Shown here: positions 17,614 to 26,068 of the stretch, in pieces | Layout of the letters: each line of letters starts with the position of its first letter | Numbering within the stretch: the first letter of the stretch is position 1 | Assembly: GCA_021555075.1 (NCBI GenBank) | Contig: JAKGBX010000001.1 | Span: 2,170,001 to 2,234,000 of the forward strand | Source of the DNA: Rhodobacteraceae bacterium LMO-JJ12 | GTDB taxonomy: Bacteria > Pseudomonadota > Alphaproteobacteria > Rhodobacterales > Rhodobacteraceae | Length of the DNA stretch: 64,000 bases | Direction: 5' to 3' | Made by a program: the position numbers and the translations under genes | The notes under the pieces: generated by a model | Told to the model about the DNA's origin: nothing | Seen by the model: the letters and a program-made list of their open reading frames with translations, nothing else | Database searches by the model: none

Positions 17614-18101
17614 AACTTGCCCGCGCAATCCATTTCGATGAAAGCGACACCCGCGTTTTCCACAATCCTGCCCGAACCGGCGAATGGTGCATCTCCGGCG
17701 GGTTCGAGTTTTCCAACTGGAGCGACGCCGATCTGACCGGCAAGGCCCGGCAGGCCTTTGCCAACGGCTGGATGGGGTGTGAAACCTTTGGCCGTGTCAC
17801 CTTTGTCGCCATCACCCAGATTGAACTCTCCGAATTCGAGACGCTGGCCGACCACCTGGCACAGCATTTTGTCGACATCTACGGCGCCCCCTCGCCCGAA
17901 GCTGCCCGCAACGTCGCGCTGGAGGAACTGTCACAAATGGCTGACCTGTGCGATGAACATGACGCCAACACCCTGCTGACCGTTGCGCGCGAGCTGACCG
18001 ACGTGGGCGTGCGCGAAACTTATCGCACAATCGAAGCGCAGGCCGCAGGGCTTGATCAATTCGCGATCCACGGGTCGCTGGACGACCCGCATCAGCACTG
18101 A
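17610..18101 (+). CDS. DUF6505 family protein
   Basis: A 163-residue acidic soluble protein starting MKLARAIHFDESDTRVFHNP, with the central GEWCISGGFEFSNW and FANGWMGCETFGRVTFVAI. No catalytic motif is recognised. It is the last gene of the formate dehydrogenase accessory operon and overlaps the upstream gene by 4 nt. Only 3 nt separate its stop codon from that of the convergent trmO gene. The function is unknown. Confidence 0.8.
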   Translation: MKLARAIHFDESDTRVFHNPARTGEWCISGGFEFSNWSDADLTGKARQAFANGWMGCETFGRVTFVAITQIELSEFETLADHLAQHFVDIYGAPSPEAARNVALEELSQMADLCDEHDANTLLTVARELTDVGVRETYRTIEAQAAGLDQFAIHGSLDDPHQH

Positions 18102-18104
18102 GGT

Positions 18105-18581
18105 TTACGCCGGCCCTTTTCCCTTGGGCGAAAACGCACAGCGCTCGGGCTTGAGATCAATCAACGGCGTGCCGTCCAGACAATCCAGCCCCCGCACCCT
18201 CAGCTTCATCCCGTCGATCCCCTCAAGACGCACCCGCGACAGGCCAATCGGGTTTGGCCGCTGCGGCGATCGCAACGCGAACGTCCCAAAGGTCTTGCCC
18301 TTGGTCCCCGGATTCTGCACCACCAGATCACGCCGCGACCGATCCAACCAATACAGCAGATCGACATACTCATACGCCTCCAACCCCGCAAGCGCAGGCC
18401 CCCAGGGCTCGAACAACTCGACCGTGCAAACCGGCCCGTCCGGCGCGCCCTGTCTCGGGCATTCGGCGCGCGTGCTCCATGGCGTATGGATTCGCCCGAT
18501 AAAGCGAAGCTGCGCATCGCTGGCCTCTGGCAGATCAACGCAAACCTCATGTTCGCGAACCTCAGATGTGTTGGTTGTCAT
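18105..18581 (-). CDS. trmO: tRNA (N6-threonylcarbamoyladenosine(37)-N6)-methyltransferase TrmO
   Basis: Methylates t6A37 in tRNA(Thr) with SAM. The 158-residue protein carries the UPF0066/TsaA domain: RFIGRIHTPW near residue 25, ALAGLEAYEYVDLLYWLDRS in the middle and the hallmark RSPQRPNPIGLSRVRL. It is slightly shorter than the E. coli protein and lacks its C-terminal extension, as is common in Rhodobacteraceae. It is convergent with the DUF6505 gene. No link to the formate dehydrogenase cluster is implied. Confidence 0.9.
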   Translation of the reverse strand: MTTNTSEVREHEVCVDLPEASDAQLRFIGRIHTPWSTRAECPRQGAPDGPVCTVELFEPWGPALAGLEAYEYVDLLYWLDRSRRDLVVQNPGTKGKTFGTFALRSPQRPNPIGLSRVRLEGIDGMKLRVRGLDCLDGTPLIDLKPERCAFSPKGKGPA

Positions 18582-18610
18582 GGCGGTGTCTTCCCTCGAC
18601 TGTCCCTCAT

Positions 18611-19759
18611 CTACCCCAGTGTATCAGCCGCGCCGCGCCGTTGCCTGCGGCGAATTTGCACCCGCACCGCCTCGGCCATCAGCCCCGCAATTAATCCCGC
18701 GCCCGCCCCGAACGCAAAAGTCACCCCAGCCGCGACCCCGATAACCGGGCGGCAATCGGCACGCGCGTCAAACATCCGTCGGCTCAGTATCAGATCCGCC
18801 GCCGCATAGAGCAAAAGCGCGCCGACCACCGGCATCGGGATCATCGCCAACCAGCCAATCACCTGCGGCCCGGCCAACGCCCCCGCGCCGCAAAGCGCCG
18901 CCATGACCAGAGGCGCGCCAACCCCGCGCGCGCCAAAACGGTGGTGCGCCGTGATGCCCCCGGCACCGTGACACATCGGCAAGGCTCCAAAAGGCACGAA
19001 CACCAGATTGAGCAGCCCGCTCGTCGCCGCCAGTTTGCGCTCGCTGACCCGCGCCGCGCGCGCAGGAAAGAGCGAACGCGCCACCGCCGCCGCCACAACA
19101 ACCGCGTTAAGAAGCGTCAGCGGAAGCTGCGCCACAATCCCTGACGTCACCGCCCGCACCGACGCCCCCACCTCGGGCGTAACCACGGCCGAGGCAACAG
19201 CGACAGGATCGCCCGCGGGCACCAATACAACCGCCCCGCCAACCACAATCAAGGCCCAAGGCCCCCGCCCCCAGATCAACGACAGGGCCAGAACCGCCAA
19301 CGCAGGAAGGGCAATCGCCCACTGCCCGCCCATCAATTCAACCGCAACAACGCCCAGCACCAGCCCCAATCCCGCCTGCAGGCCGGTCACAACCGATTGC
19401 GGAATCGCACGCGCCGCCGCGCCAAGCCGCGCACTCGCGGCAAATGCCAGCAAGAACCCGCCGATGATCGCACCGGTCCACGCAACCTCGGGCGCGCTCA
19501 GACTTCCGGCGATGATCAGAGCGCCCACCGCCTTCATCGGCTGCACCGCAACCGGACACCGATAGACCAAAGCCACCAGAGCATAGCCCGCCGCGAAAGC
19601 CGCAAAAACCGGCGTCGGCGCCAGAATACCCGCGCCGGTGATGGCGATAACATAGGGCAGGAACGTGCCCAGATCCCCAAGCGCGCCGGAAAACTCTGCA
19701 CTCAAGGTGCAAAGCCTGTCGCGGATACCGGGGTTTGTCTGGGTCATCTTCGGGTCCAT
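18611..19759 (-). CDS. Putative molybdate/sulfate transporter of the MOT1 type
   Basis: Integral membrane protein of 382 residues with about ten hydrophobic segments. The MOT1 signature is seen as ALGDLGTFLPYVIAITG (residues 28-44) and PVAVQPMKAVGALIIAG. A second conserved motif is LPMCHGAGGITAHHRFGARG. Family members import molybdate with high affinity. Its location beside a Mo/W formate dehydrogenase and the tungstate ABC genes fits that role. The start at 19759 has an AAGGG ribosome-binding site 6 nt upstream; MTQ four codons later is an alternative. It is divergent from tupB. Confidence 0.87.
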   Translation of the reverse strand: MDPKMTQTNPGIRDRLCTLSAEFSGALGDLGTFLPYVIAITGAGILAPTPVFAAFAAGYALVALVYRCPVAVQPMKAVGALIIAGSLSAPEVAWTGAIIGGFLLAFAASARLGAAARAIPQSVVTGLQAGLGLVLGVVAVELMGGQWAIALPALAVLALSLIWGRGPWALIVVGGAVVLVPAGDPVAVASAVVTPEVGASVRAVTSGIVAQLPLTLLNAVVVAAAVARSLFPARAARVSERKLAATSGLLNLVFVPFGALPMCHGAGGITAHHRFGARGVGAPLVMAALCGAGALAGPQVIGWLAMIPMPVVGALLLYAAADLILSRRMFDARADCRPVIGVAAGVTFAFGAGAGLIAGLMAEAVRVQIRRRQRRGAADTLG

Positions 19760-19842
19760 CCGCTGCCCTTGGTGTCATGCGCTTTGCCGACAGAATACCG
19801 CGATACCCGGCCATAACCAGCCGTATCATTTCAAAATTCTCT

Positions 19843-19858
19843 TAATCCCTATGGATTA
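19843..19858. promoter_or_regulatory. Perfect palindrome upstream of the tungstate transporter operon
   Basis: TAATCC and GGATTA form a perfect 6-bp inverted repeat around CTAT, about 48 bp upstream of the tupB start and 84 bp from the divergent MOT1 gene. It is a candidate operator for an oxyanion-responsive regulator, possibly the HTH protein encoded at 23157-24038. There is only one copy, so this is inference. Confidence 0.3.
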
Positions 19859-19905
19859 TCATGCCTTATTGTGCAAAATTTCCCTTACTTGGGAGGAAAT
19901 GCATA

Positions 19906-20613
19906 ATGGAGAGCTTTTCAGCTATCCTGATCGAGGCGATTGGGCTGATCCTGTCTTGGGATTCGGATGTCATCGAGATCATCATGCTGTCTTTGCGCGT
20001 GACCCTGACGGCGGTCGCCGCAGCCTGCCTGATCGGGCTTCCCCTGGGTGCCATCGTTGGCGCGTTCCGATTTCCCATGCGCACCGGCGTGATCGTGGCG
20101 ATGAACACGCTGATGGGCCTGCCGCCAGTGGTGGTTGGCCTCTTGGTCTATCTCATGCTGTCCGCGTCCGGACCGATGGGCGTGCTTGGTCTGCTCTATA
20201 CCCCCACCGCAATGATCATAGCCCAGACTATTCTGGTGACACCCATCGTCGCCGCCCTGACCCGTCAGGTGATCGAAGACCTCAACAGCGAATATTCCGA
20301 ACAGTTCGCCTCGCTTGGCGTCGGCCCACTTGATCGCGTGCTCGCCCTGCTTTGGGACGCGCGCTATAGCCTGCTGACGGTGGCGCTGGCCGGGTTTGGC
20401 CGCGCCGTGGCAGAAGTGGGCGCGGTGATCATCGTCGGCGGCAACATCAACCATGTCACCCGCGTCATGACCACCACGATCGCGCTCGAAACCTCCAAGG
20501 GCAATCTTCAACTGGCGCTGGCGCTGGGCCTCATCCTGTTGGCAATCGCGGTGTTCGTGAATGGCCTTTTGATGGCCATCCGCGGCACAGCGGCACGGGC
20601 GGCCTATGTCTGA
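19906..20613 (+). CDS. tupB: Tungstate ABC transporter permease TupB
   Basis: Inner-membrane permease, 235 residues. It has about five to six hydrophobic segments and the EAA-like cytoplasmic loop EQFASLGVGPLDRVLALLW that contacts the ATPase. GFGRAVAEVGAVIIVGGNI near the C-terminus is characteristic of the tungstate/molybdate (TupB/ModB-like) group. The start MESFSAIL is used because a strong GGGAGGAAA ribosome-binding site lies 6 nt upstream; an earlier in-frame ATG at 19861 lacks one. Its end overlaps the ATPase gene by 8 nt. Confidence 0.92.
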   Translation: MESFSAILIEAIGLILSWDSDVIEIIMLSLRVTLTAVAAACLIGLPLGAIVGAFRFPMRTGVIVAMNTLMGLPPVVVGLLVYLMLSASGPMGVLGLLYTPTAMIIAQTILVTPIVAALTRQVIEDLNSEYSEQFASLGVGPLDRVLALLWDARYSLLTVALAGFGRAVAEVGAVIIVGGNINHVTRVMTTTIALETSKGNLQLALALGLILLAIAVFVNGLLMAIRGTAARAAYV

Positions 20614-21376
20614 GGCACTTGTTGACATAAACGCGCACAGCGCTGTCAATCCATCCCCCTTGCTGTCTGCACAGGGCCTGTGTTTTGACGCGGGCGGGCG
20701 GCGTCTGATCAACAACGTCGATCTCAACATCACACCCGGCCACTCAACCGTCATCATGGGCGCCAACGGCAGTGGCAAAAGCCTTTTGTTGCGGCTGCTG
20801 CACGGCCTGCTCGATCCGACCGCCGGCGAGGTTCTGTGGCGCGGCCAGCCGCTCGATCGCGCGGCAAGGCAAGAACAGGCGATGGTCTTTCAACGCCCCG
20901 TCATGCTGCGCCGCTCGGTCGCTGCCAACCTGCGGTTCGCCCTTTCGGTGCGCGGGGTGCGCGGCGCAAAACGCAAAGCCCGCGAAGCCGAAACAATCGC
21001 CCTTGCCCGTCTCGATGATCTCAAAGACCGCCCTGCCCGCGTGCTGTCCGGCGGCGAGCAGCAACGCCTTGCCATGGCACGCGCCATGATCTGCGCGCCG
21101 CGCCTGTTGTTCCTTGATGAACCCACGGCAAGCCTCGATCCCGCCTCGACCCTCGCCATCGAACAGTTGATCCAAGACGCCCGCACAAGCGGCGCAACGA
21201 TCATCCTCGTGACCCATGACGCGGGCCAGGCCCGCAGGCTGGGCGATGATCTGATCTTTCTGCACGGCGGGCGCGTCGCCGAAACCGGCCCTGTCGCACA
21301 TGTCCTCGACACCCCGAAATCCGAAGCCGCACAAGCCTGGCTGAGCGGTCGCCTTTTCGTTCCAAACACACGCTAA
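20606..21376 (+). CDS. tupC: Tungstate ABC transporter ATP-binding protein TupC
   Basis: ATPase of the TupABC importer, 256 residues. Walker A is GANGSGKSLLLRLL (about residue 52), the Q-loop AMVFQRPVML, the signature LSGGEQQRLAMARAM, Walker B LLFLDEPTASLDP and the H-loop THDAG. No separate regulatory TOBE domain is visible, which suits TupC better than ModC. It overlaps tupB by 8 nt and is followed 14 nt later by the receptor gene. Confidence 0.92.
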   Translation: MSEALVDINAHSAVNPSPLLSAQGLCFDAGGRRLINNVDLNITPGHSTVIMGANGSGKSLLLRLLHGLLDPTAGEVLWRGQPLDRAARQEQAMVFQRPVMLRRSVAANLRFALSVRGVRGAKRKAREAETIALARLDDLKDRPARVLSGGEQQRLAMARAMICAPRLLFLDEPTASLDPASTLAIEQLIQDARTSGATIILVTHDAGQARRLGDDLIFLHGGRVAETGPVAHVLDTPKSEAAQAWLSGRLFVPNTR

Positions 21377-21390
21377 AAAGGAGTATCACC

Positions 21391-22215
21391 ATGTTCAAAC
21401 GTAGCTTCCTCGGTCTCGCCACGGCGGGCCTTCTGGCGCTTGGCCTCACCGGCCCCGCCGCTGCACAGGATGATTTCATCATCGTGCAATCCACCACCTC
21501 AACCCAGAATTCGGGCCTCTTCGGTCACATGCTGCCAATGTTTCAGGACAAGACCGGGATCGAAGTGCGCGTCGTCGCCGTTGGCACCGGTCAGGCGATC
21601 AAGAACGCCGCCAATGGTGATGGCGATGTCCTGTTCGTCCACGCCAAAGCGGCGGAAGAGAAATTCGTCGCCGATGGTGACGGCGTCAAGCGTTCCGACG
21701 TGATGTATAACGACTTCGTCATCGTCGGCCCGCCCGCGGATCCCGCAGGTGTTTCCGGCATGTCCGATGTCGCCGCCGCCATGGTCAAAATTGCCGAATC
21801 CAACGCCCCCTTCGCCTCGCGCGGCGACGATAGCGGCACCCACAAGGCCGAACTGCGCCTGTGGAAAGACGCCGGCGTCGATGTCAACGCCGCTTCGGGT
21901 GGCTGGTATCGTGAAACCGGCTCGGGCATGGGTGCCACGCTCAACACCGGCACCGGCATGGGCGCTTATGTCATGACCGACCGCGCCACATGGATCAGCT
22001 TTGGCAACAAAGGTGATTATCAGGTCGCCGTTCAGGGCGATGCCAAGATGTTCAACCAATATGGCATCATTCTCGTGAATCCTGAAAAGCACCCCAACGT
22101 AAAGGCCGAACAGGGCCAGAAATTCATCGACTGGGTGCTTTCCGAAGAGGGCCAGAGCGCAATCGCTTCCTATAAAATAGACGGTCAGCAGCTGTTCTTC
22201 CCCAACGCTGACTGA
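21391..22215 (+). CDS. tupA: Tungstate-binding periplasmic protein TupA
   Basis: Periplasmic receptor, 274 residues with a cleaved signal peptide (MFKRSFLGLATAGLLALGL, then PAAAQ). The oxyanion-binding signature IIVQSTTSTQNSG (Thr-Thr-Thr/Ser type) directly follows the mature N-terminus. This and the later SRGDDSGTHKAELRLW match the TupA family rather than ModA. An AAGGAG ribosome-binding site lies before the start. A strong terminator closes the operon immediately downstream. The protein supplies tungstate, and possibly molybdate, for the pterin cofactor of the neighbouring formate dehydrogenase. Confidence 0.93.
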   Translation: MFKRSFLGLATAGLLALGLTGPAAAQDDFIIVQSTTSTQNSGLFGHMLPMFQDKTGIEVRVVAVGTGQAIKNAANGDGDVLFVHAKAAEEKFVADGDGVKRSDVMYNDFVIVGPPADPAGVSGMSDVAAAMVKIAESNAPFASRGDDSGTHKAELRLWKDAGVDVNAASGGWYRETGSGMGATLNTGTGMGAYVMTDRATWISFGNKGDYQVAVQGDAKMFNQYGIILVNPEKHPNVKAEQGQKFIDWVLSEEGQSAIASYKIDGQQLFFPNAD

Positions 22216-22224
22216 CCCACGTCG

Positions 22225-22257
22225 GGGGCGCGCCATCTCCCGGCGCGCCCCTTTTTT
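22225..22257 (+). terminator. Strong rho-independent terminator after tupBCA
   Basis: A perfect 10-bp GC stem (22225-22234 with 22242-22251, 7-nt loop) is followed by six T residues. It separates tupBCA from the ModA-like gene, which starts only 20 bp further, so the latter may depend on read-through or its own promoter. Confidence 0.95.
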
Positions 22258-22276
22258 CAACGTCAGGAAATTCCCC

Positions 22277-23071
22277 ATGAAACCGATCATCTCAGCCGGG
22301 CTTCTTGTAACGGCAACACTCGCAACGCCCTCTTCTGCGCAAGAGGTCCACCTGCACGCCGCAGGCAGTCTGAAAGCCGCGATGACAGATATTGCCGACG
22401 CGTTTGAAGCGGCCAATAGCGCAAGTGTCGCGCGTAATTTCGGGCCCTCCGGCCTATTGCGTGAACGCATCGAAAAAGGCGAAACCGCCGAGGTATTCGC
22501 CTCCGCCAACATGCGCCACCCGCAAACCCTGGCCGACGCCGGGCTTTCCGGCCCCGTGACCATGTTCGCCCGCAACAGCCTATGCGCTTTGGCGCAACAA
22601 GGCGTCGCGCTCACAACAGACACCATGCTCGATGTCATGCTTTCTGACGACACCCGCCTTGGCACCTCAACGCCCAAGGCCGACCCCTCGGGTGACTACG
22701 CCTTTGAACTTTTCGACAAGGCCGAGGCGCTCAAGCAAGGCAGCACCGCCAAGCTCAAAGCCAAAGCCCTGCAACTCACCGGCGGCCCCGACAGCGCCAA
22801 ACCGCCAGAAGGCCGTAACCCCTACGGCTGGGTGATGAGCGAAGATCGCGCCGATGTGTTTCTGACCTATTGCACCAACGCCGTGCTGGCCCAACGCGAC
22901 ACGCCGACATTGCAGATCGTGCAATTGCCCGACGCGCTGTCGGTGGGGGCCAGCTATGGGCTTAGCGTGCTGAACAACAGCTCGTCAGAAGCCTCCGATC
23001 TGGCCGGTTTCATCCTCGCCCCCGAAGGGCAGCAGATCCTTGCAAGTTACGGGTTCAAACCCGCGAACTAA
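22277..23071 (+). CDS. ModA-like molybdate/oxyanion-binding periplasmic protein
   Basis: A 264-residue receptor-like protein with a signal peptide ending PSSAQ (about residue 21). It has the ModA-type N-terminus EVHLHAAGSLKAAMTDIADAF and the motif FGPSGLLRERIEKGETAEVFASAN, which resembles the ligand-binding GSSG/A-x-Q-I-x-x-GAPADVF region of ModA. No cognate permease or ATPase lies beside it apart from TupBC, so it may share that transporter or sense metals. It lies downstream of a strong terminator and is convergent with the HTH regulator gene. Confidence 0.8.
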   Translation: MKPIISAGLLVTATLATPSSAQEVHLHAAGSLKAAMTDIADAFEAANSASVARNFGPSGLLRERIEKGETAEVFASANMRHPQTLADAGLSGPVTMFARNSLCALAQQGVALTTDTMLDVMLSDDTRLGTSTPKADPSGDYAFELFDKAEALKQGSTAKLKAKALQLTGGPDSAKPPEGRNPYGWVMSEDRADVFLTYCTNAVLAQRDTPTLQIVQLPDALSVGASYGLSVLNNSSSEASDLAGFILAPEGQQILASYGFKPAN

Positions 23072-23125
23072 GCGACAAAGCGAGGGATGCACGCGCTTGC
23101 GCTCATCTTAGGCACCAACCAACAG

Positions 23126-23152
23126 CCAGCGCAGGCAACATGCCTTCGCTGG
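23126..23152. terminator. Hairpin between convergent genes
   Basis: An inverted repeat with one internal mismatch (23126-23137 with 23141-23152, 3-nt loop) lies between the ModA-like gene and the convergent HTH regulator gene. No long T-run is present on either side, so termination efficiency is uncertain. Confidence 0.45.
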
Positions 23153-23156
23153 TGCG

Positions 23157-24038
23157 TCAGACCGATAGCCAGCGCACCGCGCCCATCTGCCCAAGATCAT
23201 ACCCGCCCATCGCCTGCGCCTTTTCACGACATGCCGCGCCTTGCGCGAAGCCAAGCAATTTCTGCACGGGTTCCGTGAAATAGGCCCGCCGGTCGATCAA
23301 CAAATCAAAGCGTTCCACAGCCAGCGGCAGAAATCCAAGGTTGAACTGCCGCGCCATCGCCTCGATCCCCGTCGCAGCATCCGCCTGCCCTGCCGCCACT
23401 GCTGCCGCCGCGTCATATTCGGTATGCGCCAGCTCGTTGACCGGTTTCAGATCGCTCATGCTCAAACCCTCGCGCGCCAGCATGTCATCGAAAAACGTGC
23501 CCCCCCCGGCACCGGGCTGGCGCTGAACGACGCGCTTGCCCCTGAGATCGCCAAACCCGGTGATCGTGTCACGCACCCCCGGCGCCAGAACAAGCCCGCG
23601 CGCACGGCTCGCCCAGGCAATCAGCACACAGTTTTTCAACCCCTGCGCAGCGACAGCATCAACATTCCAATCGCCCCCACAGGGAATATGCAGCCCGGCA
23701 AGCGCCGCCTGCCCCTCTGTAAAACTGTCCAGCCCGGCGCGGCTGCCATTGAACAGGGTCGCAAGGTTCGATCCACATTCGCGCAAGGCCCAGTCCAGCA
23801 ACGGATCATGCGACCCGCTCAGCACCGCAGGACGCTCCGCCTCCGCGCTCCCCGCGCCGGTTTCGATCCAGTTCAGCAATTCGCCTTGCGGAAAAAGCAG
23901 CTTGCCGGTGATGCGCCGATGCGGAATCTCTCCCGCCGCCGCAAGGTCATACACCTTGCGCTCCTTCACGCGCAAAATCTCGGCGACCTCTTTGGTCGTC
24001 AGATAACTTGGTGCGTTCGCTGTCTGGTCTTGTGGCAT
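23157..24038 (-). CDS. HTH regulator fused to a periplasmic-binding-like (ModA-related) domain
   Basis: A 293-residue one-component regulator. The N-terminal excisionase/MerR-like helix-turn-helix (LTTKEVAEILRVKERKVYDL, about residues 13-32) is followed by a beta wing. The C-terminal PBP-like domain (about residues 75-290) includes LSGSHDPLLDWALREC and KRVVQRQPGAGGGTFFDDML. There is no signal peptide, so it binds ligand in the cytoplasm. Family members near molybdate or tungstate transporters are thought to sense the oxyanion. Its position next to tupBCA and a ModA-like gene supports that here. The DNA target is unknown. Confidence 0.85.
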   Translation of the reverse strand: MPQDQTANAPSYLTTKEVAEILRVKERKVYDLAAAGEIPHRRITGKLLFPQGELLNWIETGAGSAEAERPAVLSGSHDPLLDWALRECGSNLATLFNGSRAGLDSFTEGQAALAGLHIPCGGDWNVDAVAAQGLKNCVLIAWASRARGLVLAPGVRDTITGFGDLRGKRVVQRQPGAGGGTFFDDMLAREGLSMSDLKPVNELAHTEYDAAAAVAAGQADAATGIEAMARQFNLGFLPLAVERFDLLIDRRAYFTEPVQKLLGFAQGAACREKAQAMGGYDLGQMGAVRWLSV

Positions 24039-24526
24039 CTGGCGGCTGATCTCCCGGAGCTTGAAAATGGACTACCCGACCGCCCTGCGCAAGACAGAGG
24101 TGCGATCATGCCCTGATCCGGGCCGTCACAACCCACAACGCGCCACAACCGCAGCGGCGCGCAACACAAGAGAATGGTGCAAAGGGGAAATGGTGGGTCG
24201 TGAGAGGCTCGAATTCTTCGTGGTTATAATAATTTCCAAAACTTACGTGACGTTTTGTAACCGCATAAGCACCTTCCGAACGGACCGACTGACGTAACGC
24301 TAAGCAATCACTCGTCAACTAAATTGCAATCGTGCAGCAATCGGACTGCATTATGTTGAGCACTATTTAATTTTAATTGCACTATTTTGGTAGCTTATTT
24401 TGCCACAATTGCAACATCTTTCAAAGATATTTGCAGGCAAAACAACTCTACTGCTGGCATATTTTCGCCGACGATAATAGCCTCGAAACTTGTAGTGCTA
24501 ACGCTGAAACAAACTGGAATAACCCC
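24039..24526. other. Intergenic region spanning the left boundary of an AT-rich insertion
   Basis: The first 150 bp are GC-rich and hold the upstream region of the HTH regulator gene. From about 24214 the composition becomes clearly AT-rich and stays so to about 24950. The boundary coincides with a 25-bp copy of the tRNA-Val(UAC) 3' end at 24189-24213. No ORF of convincing quality was seen before the lipoprotein gene. Confidence 0.6.
24189..24213 (-). repeat. Duplicated 3' end of tRNA-Val(UAC), candidate attachment site (distal copy)
   Basis: These 25 bp are identical to 25173-25197, which cover the acceptor and T-arm end of the intact tRNA-Val gene. Such a pair flanking foreign-looking DNA is the classic scar of integrase-mediated insertion at a tRNA 3' end. 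Here it bounds about 960 bp of AT-rich DNA. No integrase gene remains. Confidence 0.75.
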
Positions 24527-24952
24527 ATGAATAGAAAGACAACACTCATCATCATATCAGCACTTGCTCTATCCGCGTGCGTCAATCAAGAAACGTTTGT
24601 TAAACAAAATATGCGATACACGGATTTTGAACGTGATCGCGCTGCCTGTGAAACTAATGCTGCCCAACAAGTTCCTGTAAATAGAAGCCCCGGAGCTGAA
24701 ATCGCTGTAGCACTAATTACGGGCATTTATCAGGTGAACGATGCGAATGCGCCAGCCAGAATTCGAAATTATGAATCTTGTATGATATCAAAAGGGTATC
24801 AACGAATGGAGCTTCCTCCGTGTAAGGATATGACCGACGCTCGTGCCAACGGGGTTGGGCCGTTGACTCACAATAGGCGGGTGCAGCTTACCCCCAAGAG
24901 CTGTGCAACTAATGACACCTCAGGTCGGATTGTTTTTCATCAGCAAAGCTAG
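24527..24952 (+). CDS. Small lipoprotein of unknown function in the AT-rich insertion
   Basis: A 141-residue protein with a lipoprotein signal peptide: basic start MNRK, hydrophobic core and the lipobox LSAC with Cys18. The mature part has two further cysteine-containing segments (RAACETNAAQ and RNYESCMISKGYQRM), reminiscent of small envelope proteins with a conserved ESCMxxKGY motif. Base composition and codon use (many AAT, ATA, TTT codons) differ from all neighbours and point to acquisition by transfer. The start is chosen for the signal peptide; upstream in-frame codons look non-coding. A rho-independent terminator follows at once. It is the only recognisable gene of the insertion. Confidence 0.75.
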   Translation: MNRKTTLIIISALALSACVNQETFVKQNMRYTDFERDRAACETNAAQQVPVNRSPGAEIAVALITGIYQVNDANAPARIRNYESCMISKGYQRMELPPCKDMTDARANGVGPLTHNRRVQLTPKSCATNDTSGRIVFHQQS

Positions 24953-24959
24953 AATAGAA

Positions 24960-24987
24960 AACCCGCCGGGGTAATCCGGCGGGTTTG
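24960..24987 (+). terminator. Terminator after the lipoprotein gene
   Basis: A perfect 10-bp stem (24960-24969 with 24976-24985, 6-nt loop) is followed by TTTGTAAT on the plus strand and preceded by AGAAA. It lies 8 bp after the lipoprotein stop codon. Confidence 0.85.
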
Positions 24988-25174
24988 TAATCTCGCCAAG
25001 CGCGGTCACGATCTCGGTATCAGCATCGGTGCCGTAAAATTCGGGGCTGTTGGCGATTGATCATATGCGCACCTTGCCAGCCATTCTCATCTCCGTTTGT
25101 AACCAAGTTTGTTACATCAAAACCGACATTGCGGCCTATCTGAACGGGTTTTGTTTGTTTTCAACAAGTTAGAA

Positions 25175-25250
<76 letters not shown>

Positions 25251-25368
25251 AAGCGTCGGTGTGATTACCTCGCGTCTGCGCGCCTTGCAAGCCTTTTTCA
25301 ACACCAAATGTCACTTGACGTTACGCGCCCTCCCGGCTCCCCTTGTCGTGATACCCAAGGAGACCCAG

Positions 25369-25833
25369 ATGACCTTTGATCCAACAGCCCATAGCACCCA
25401 CAACACAAGGGCCTTTTCCGATTTCACCCCAGGCGAGGTGTTTCGCGCACCATCGCGAACAATGACCGAAGGCGTGTTTGCTGCGTTCCAGGCCGCCAGC
25501 GGCGACAATCACCCGATTCACTATGACCGGGCCTACCTCAAGCGCCTCGGACACCCCGATCTTATGGCGCATGGCTACCAGACGCTGATCCAGGCGGCGA
25601 TCGGCGCGTCTCCCCTGGCGCATCAGATGGGCGAAGCCTTGATCGGATTTCTCGAACAATCCTCGCGGTTTCTCAAACCGGTCTATTGCGGTGACACGCT
25701 TTATCCCAGCTTCACCATCACCGAAATGACCCGGCGCACCACCACCGGCACGATGACCTTGGCAATCACCATCCACAACCAGCACGGTGCGCTGGTCATC
25801 GACGGCCACCAAACCTACCTGATGCGGCTTTGA
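25369..25833 (+). CDS. MaoC family dehydratase (hot-dog fold)
   Basis: A 154-residue single hot-dog-domain protein of the R-specific enoyl-CoA hydratase/MaoC type. The hydratase motif is ASGDNHPIHYDRAYLKRLGH (about residues 43-62) with the catalytic Asp/His pair, followed by LMAHGYQTLI. Such enzymes hydrate trans-2-enoyl-CoA or related thioesters. The start MTFDPTAH has an AAGGAGA ribosome-binding site 6 nt upstream; the longer frame would run towards the tRNA. It is monocistronic and convergent with the phosphatase gene. Confidence 0.88.
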   Translation: MTFDPTAHSTHNTRAFSDFTPGEVFRAPSRTMTEGVFAAFQAASGDNHPIHYDRAYLKRLGHPDLMAHGYQTLIQAAIGASPLAHQMGEALIGFLEQSSRFLKPVYCGDTLYPSFTITEMTRRTTTGTMTLAITIHNQHGALVIDGHQTYLMRL

Positions 25834-26068
25834 CGACAGGCAACGGCCCGTCTGTTGCACGCGCCAATCTCCCTTCTGGCAGAACGGGCCATCGGCCTCT
25901 TGATATAGATTGATGTCAGGGGGCCGCTTCGCCCCGCCATCCAAGCAAGACCCTGATGCTTTATCCGGAACGCTCCAGCACGCTCACACGCAGCTATTGA
26001 GCGTTATCAGCAGAAAAACTGCGCAAACGAATGGCTGAGAGACGCAGCAATGTCAGCGAGCTACAAGC

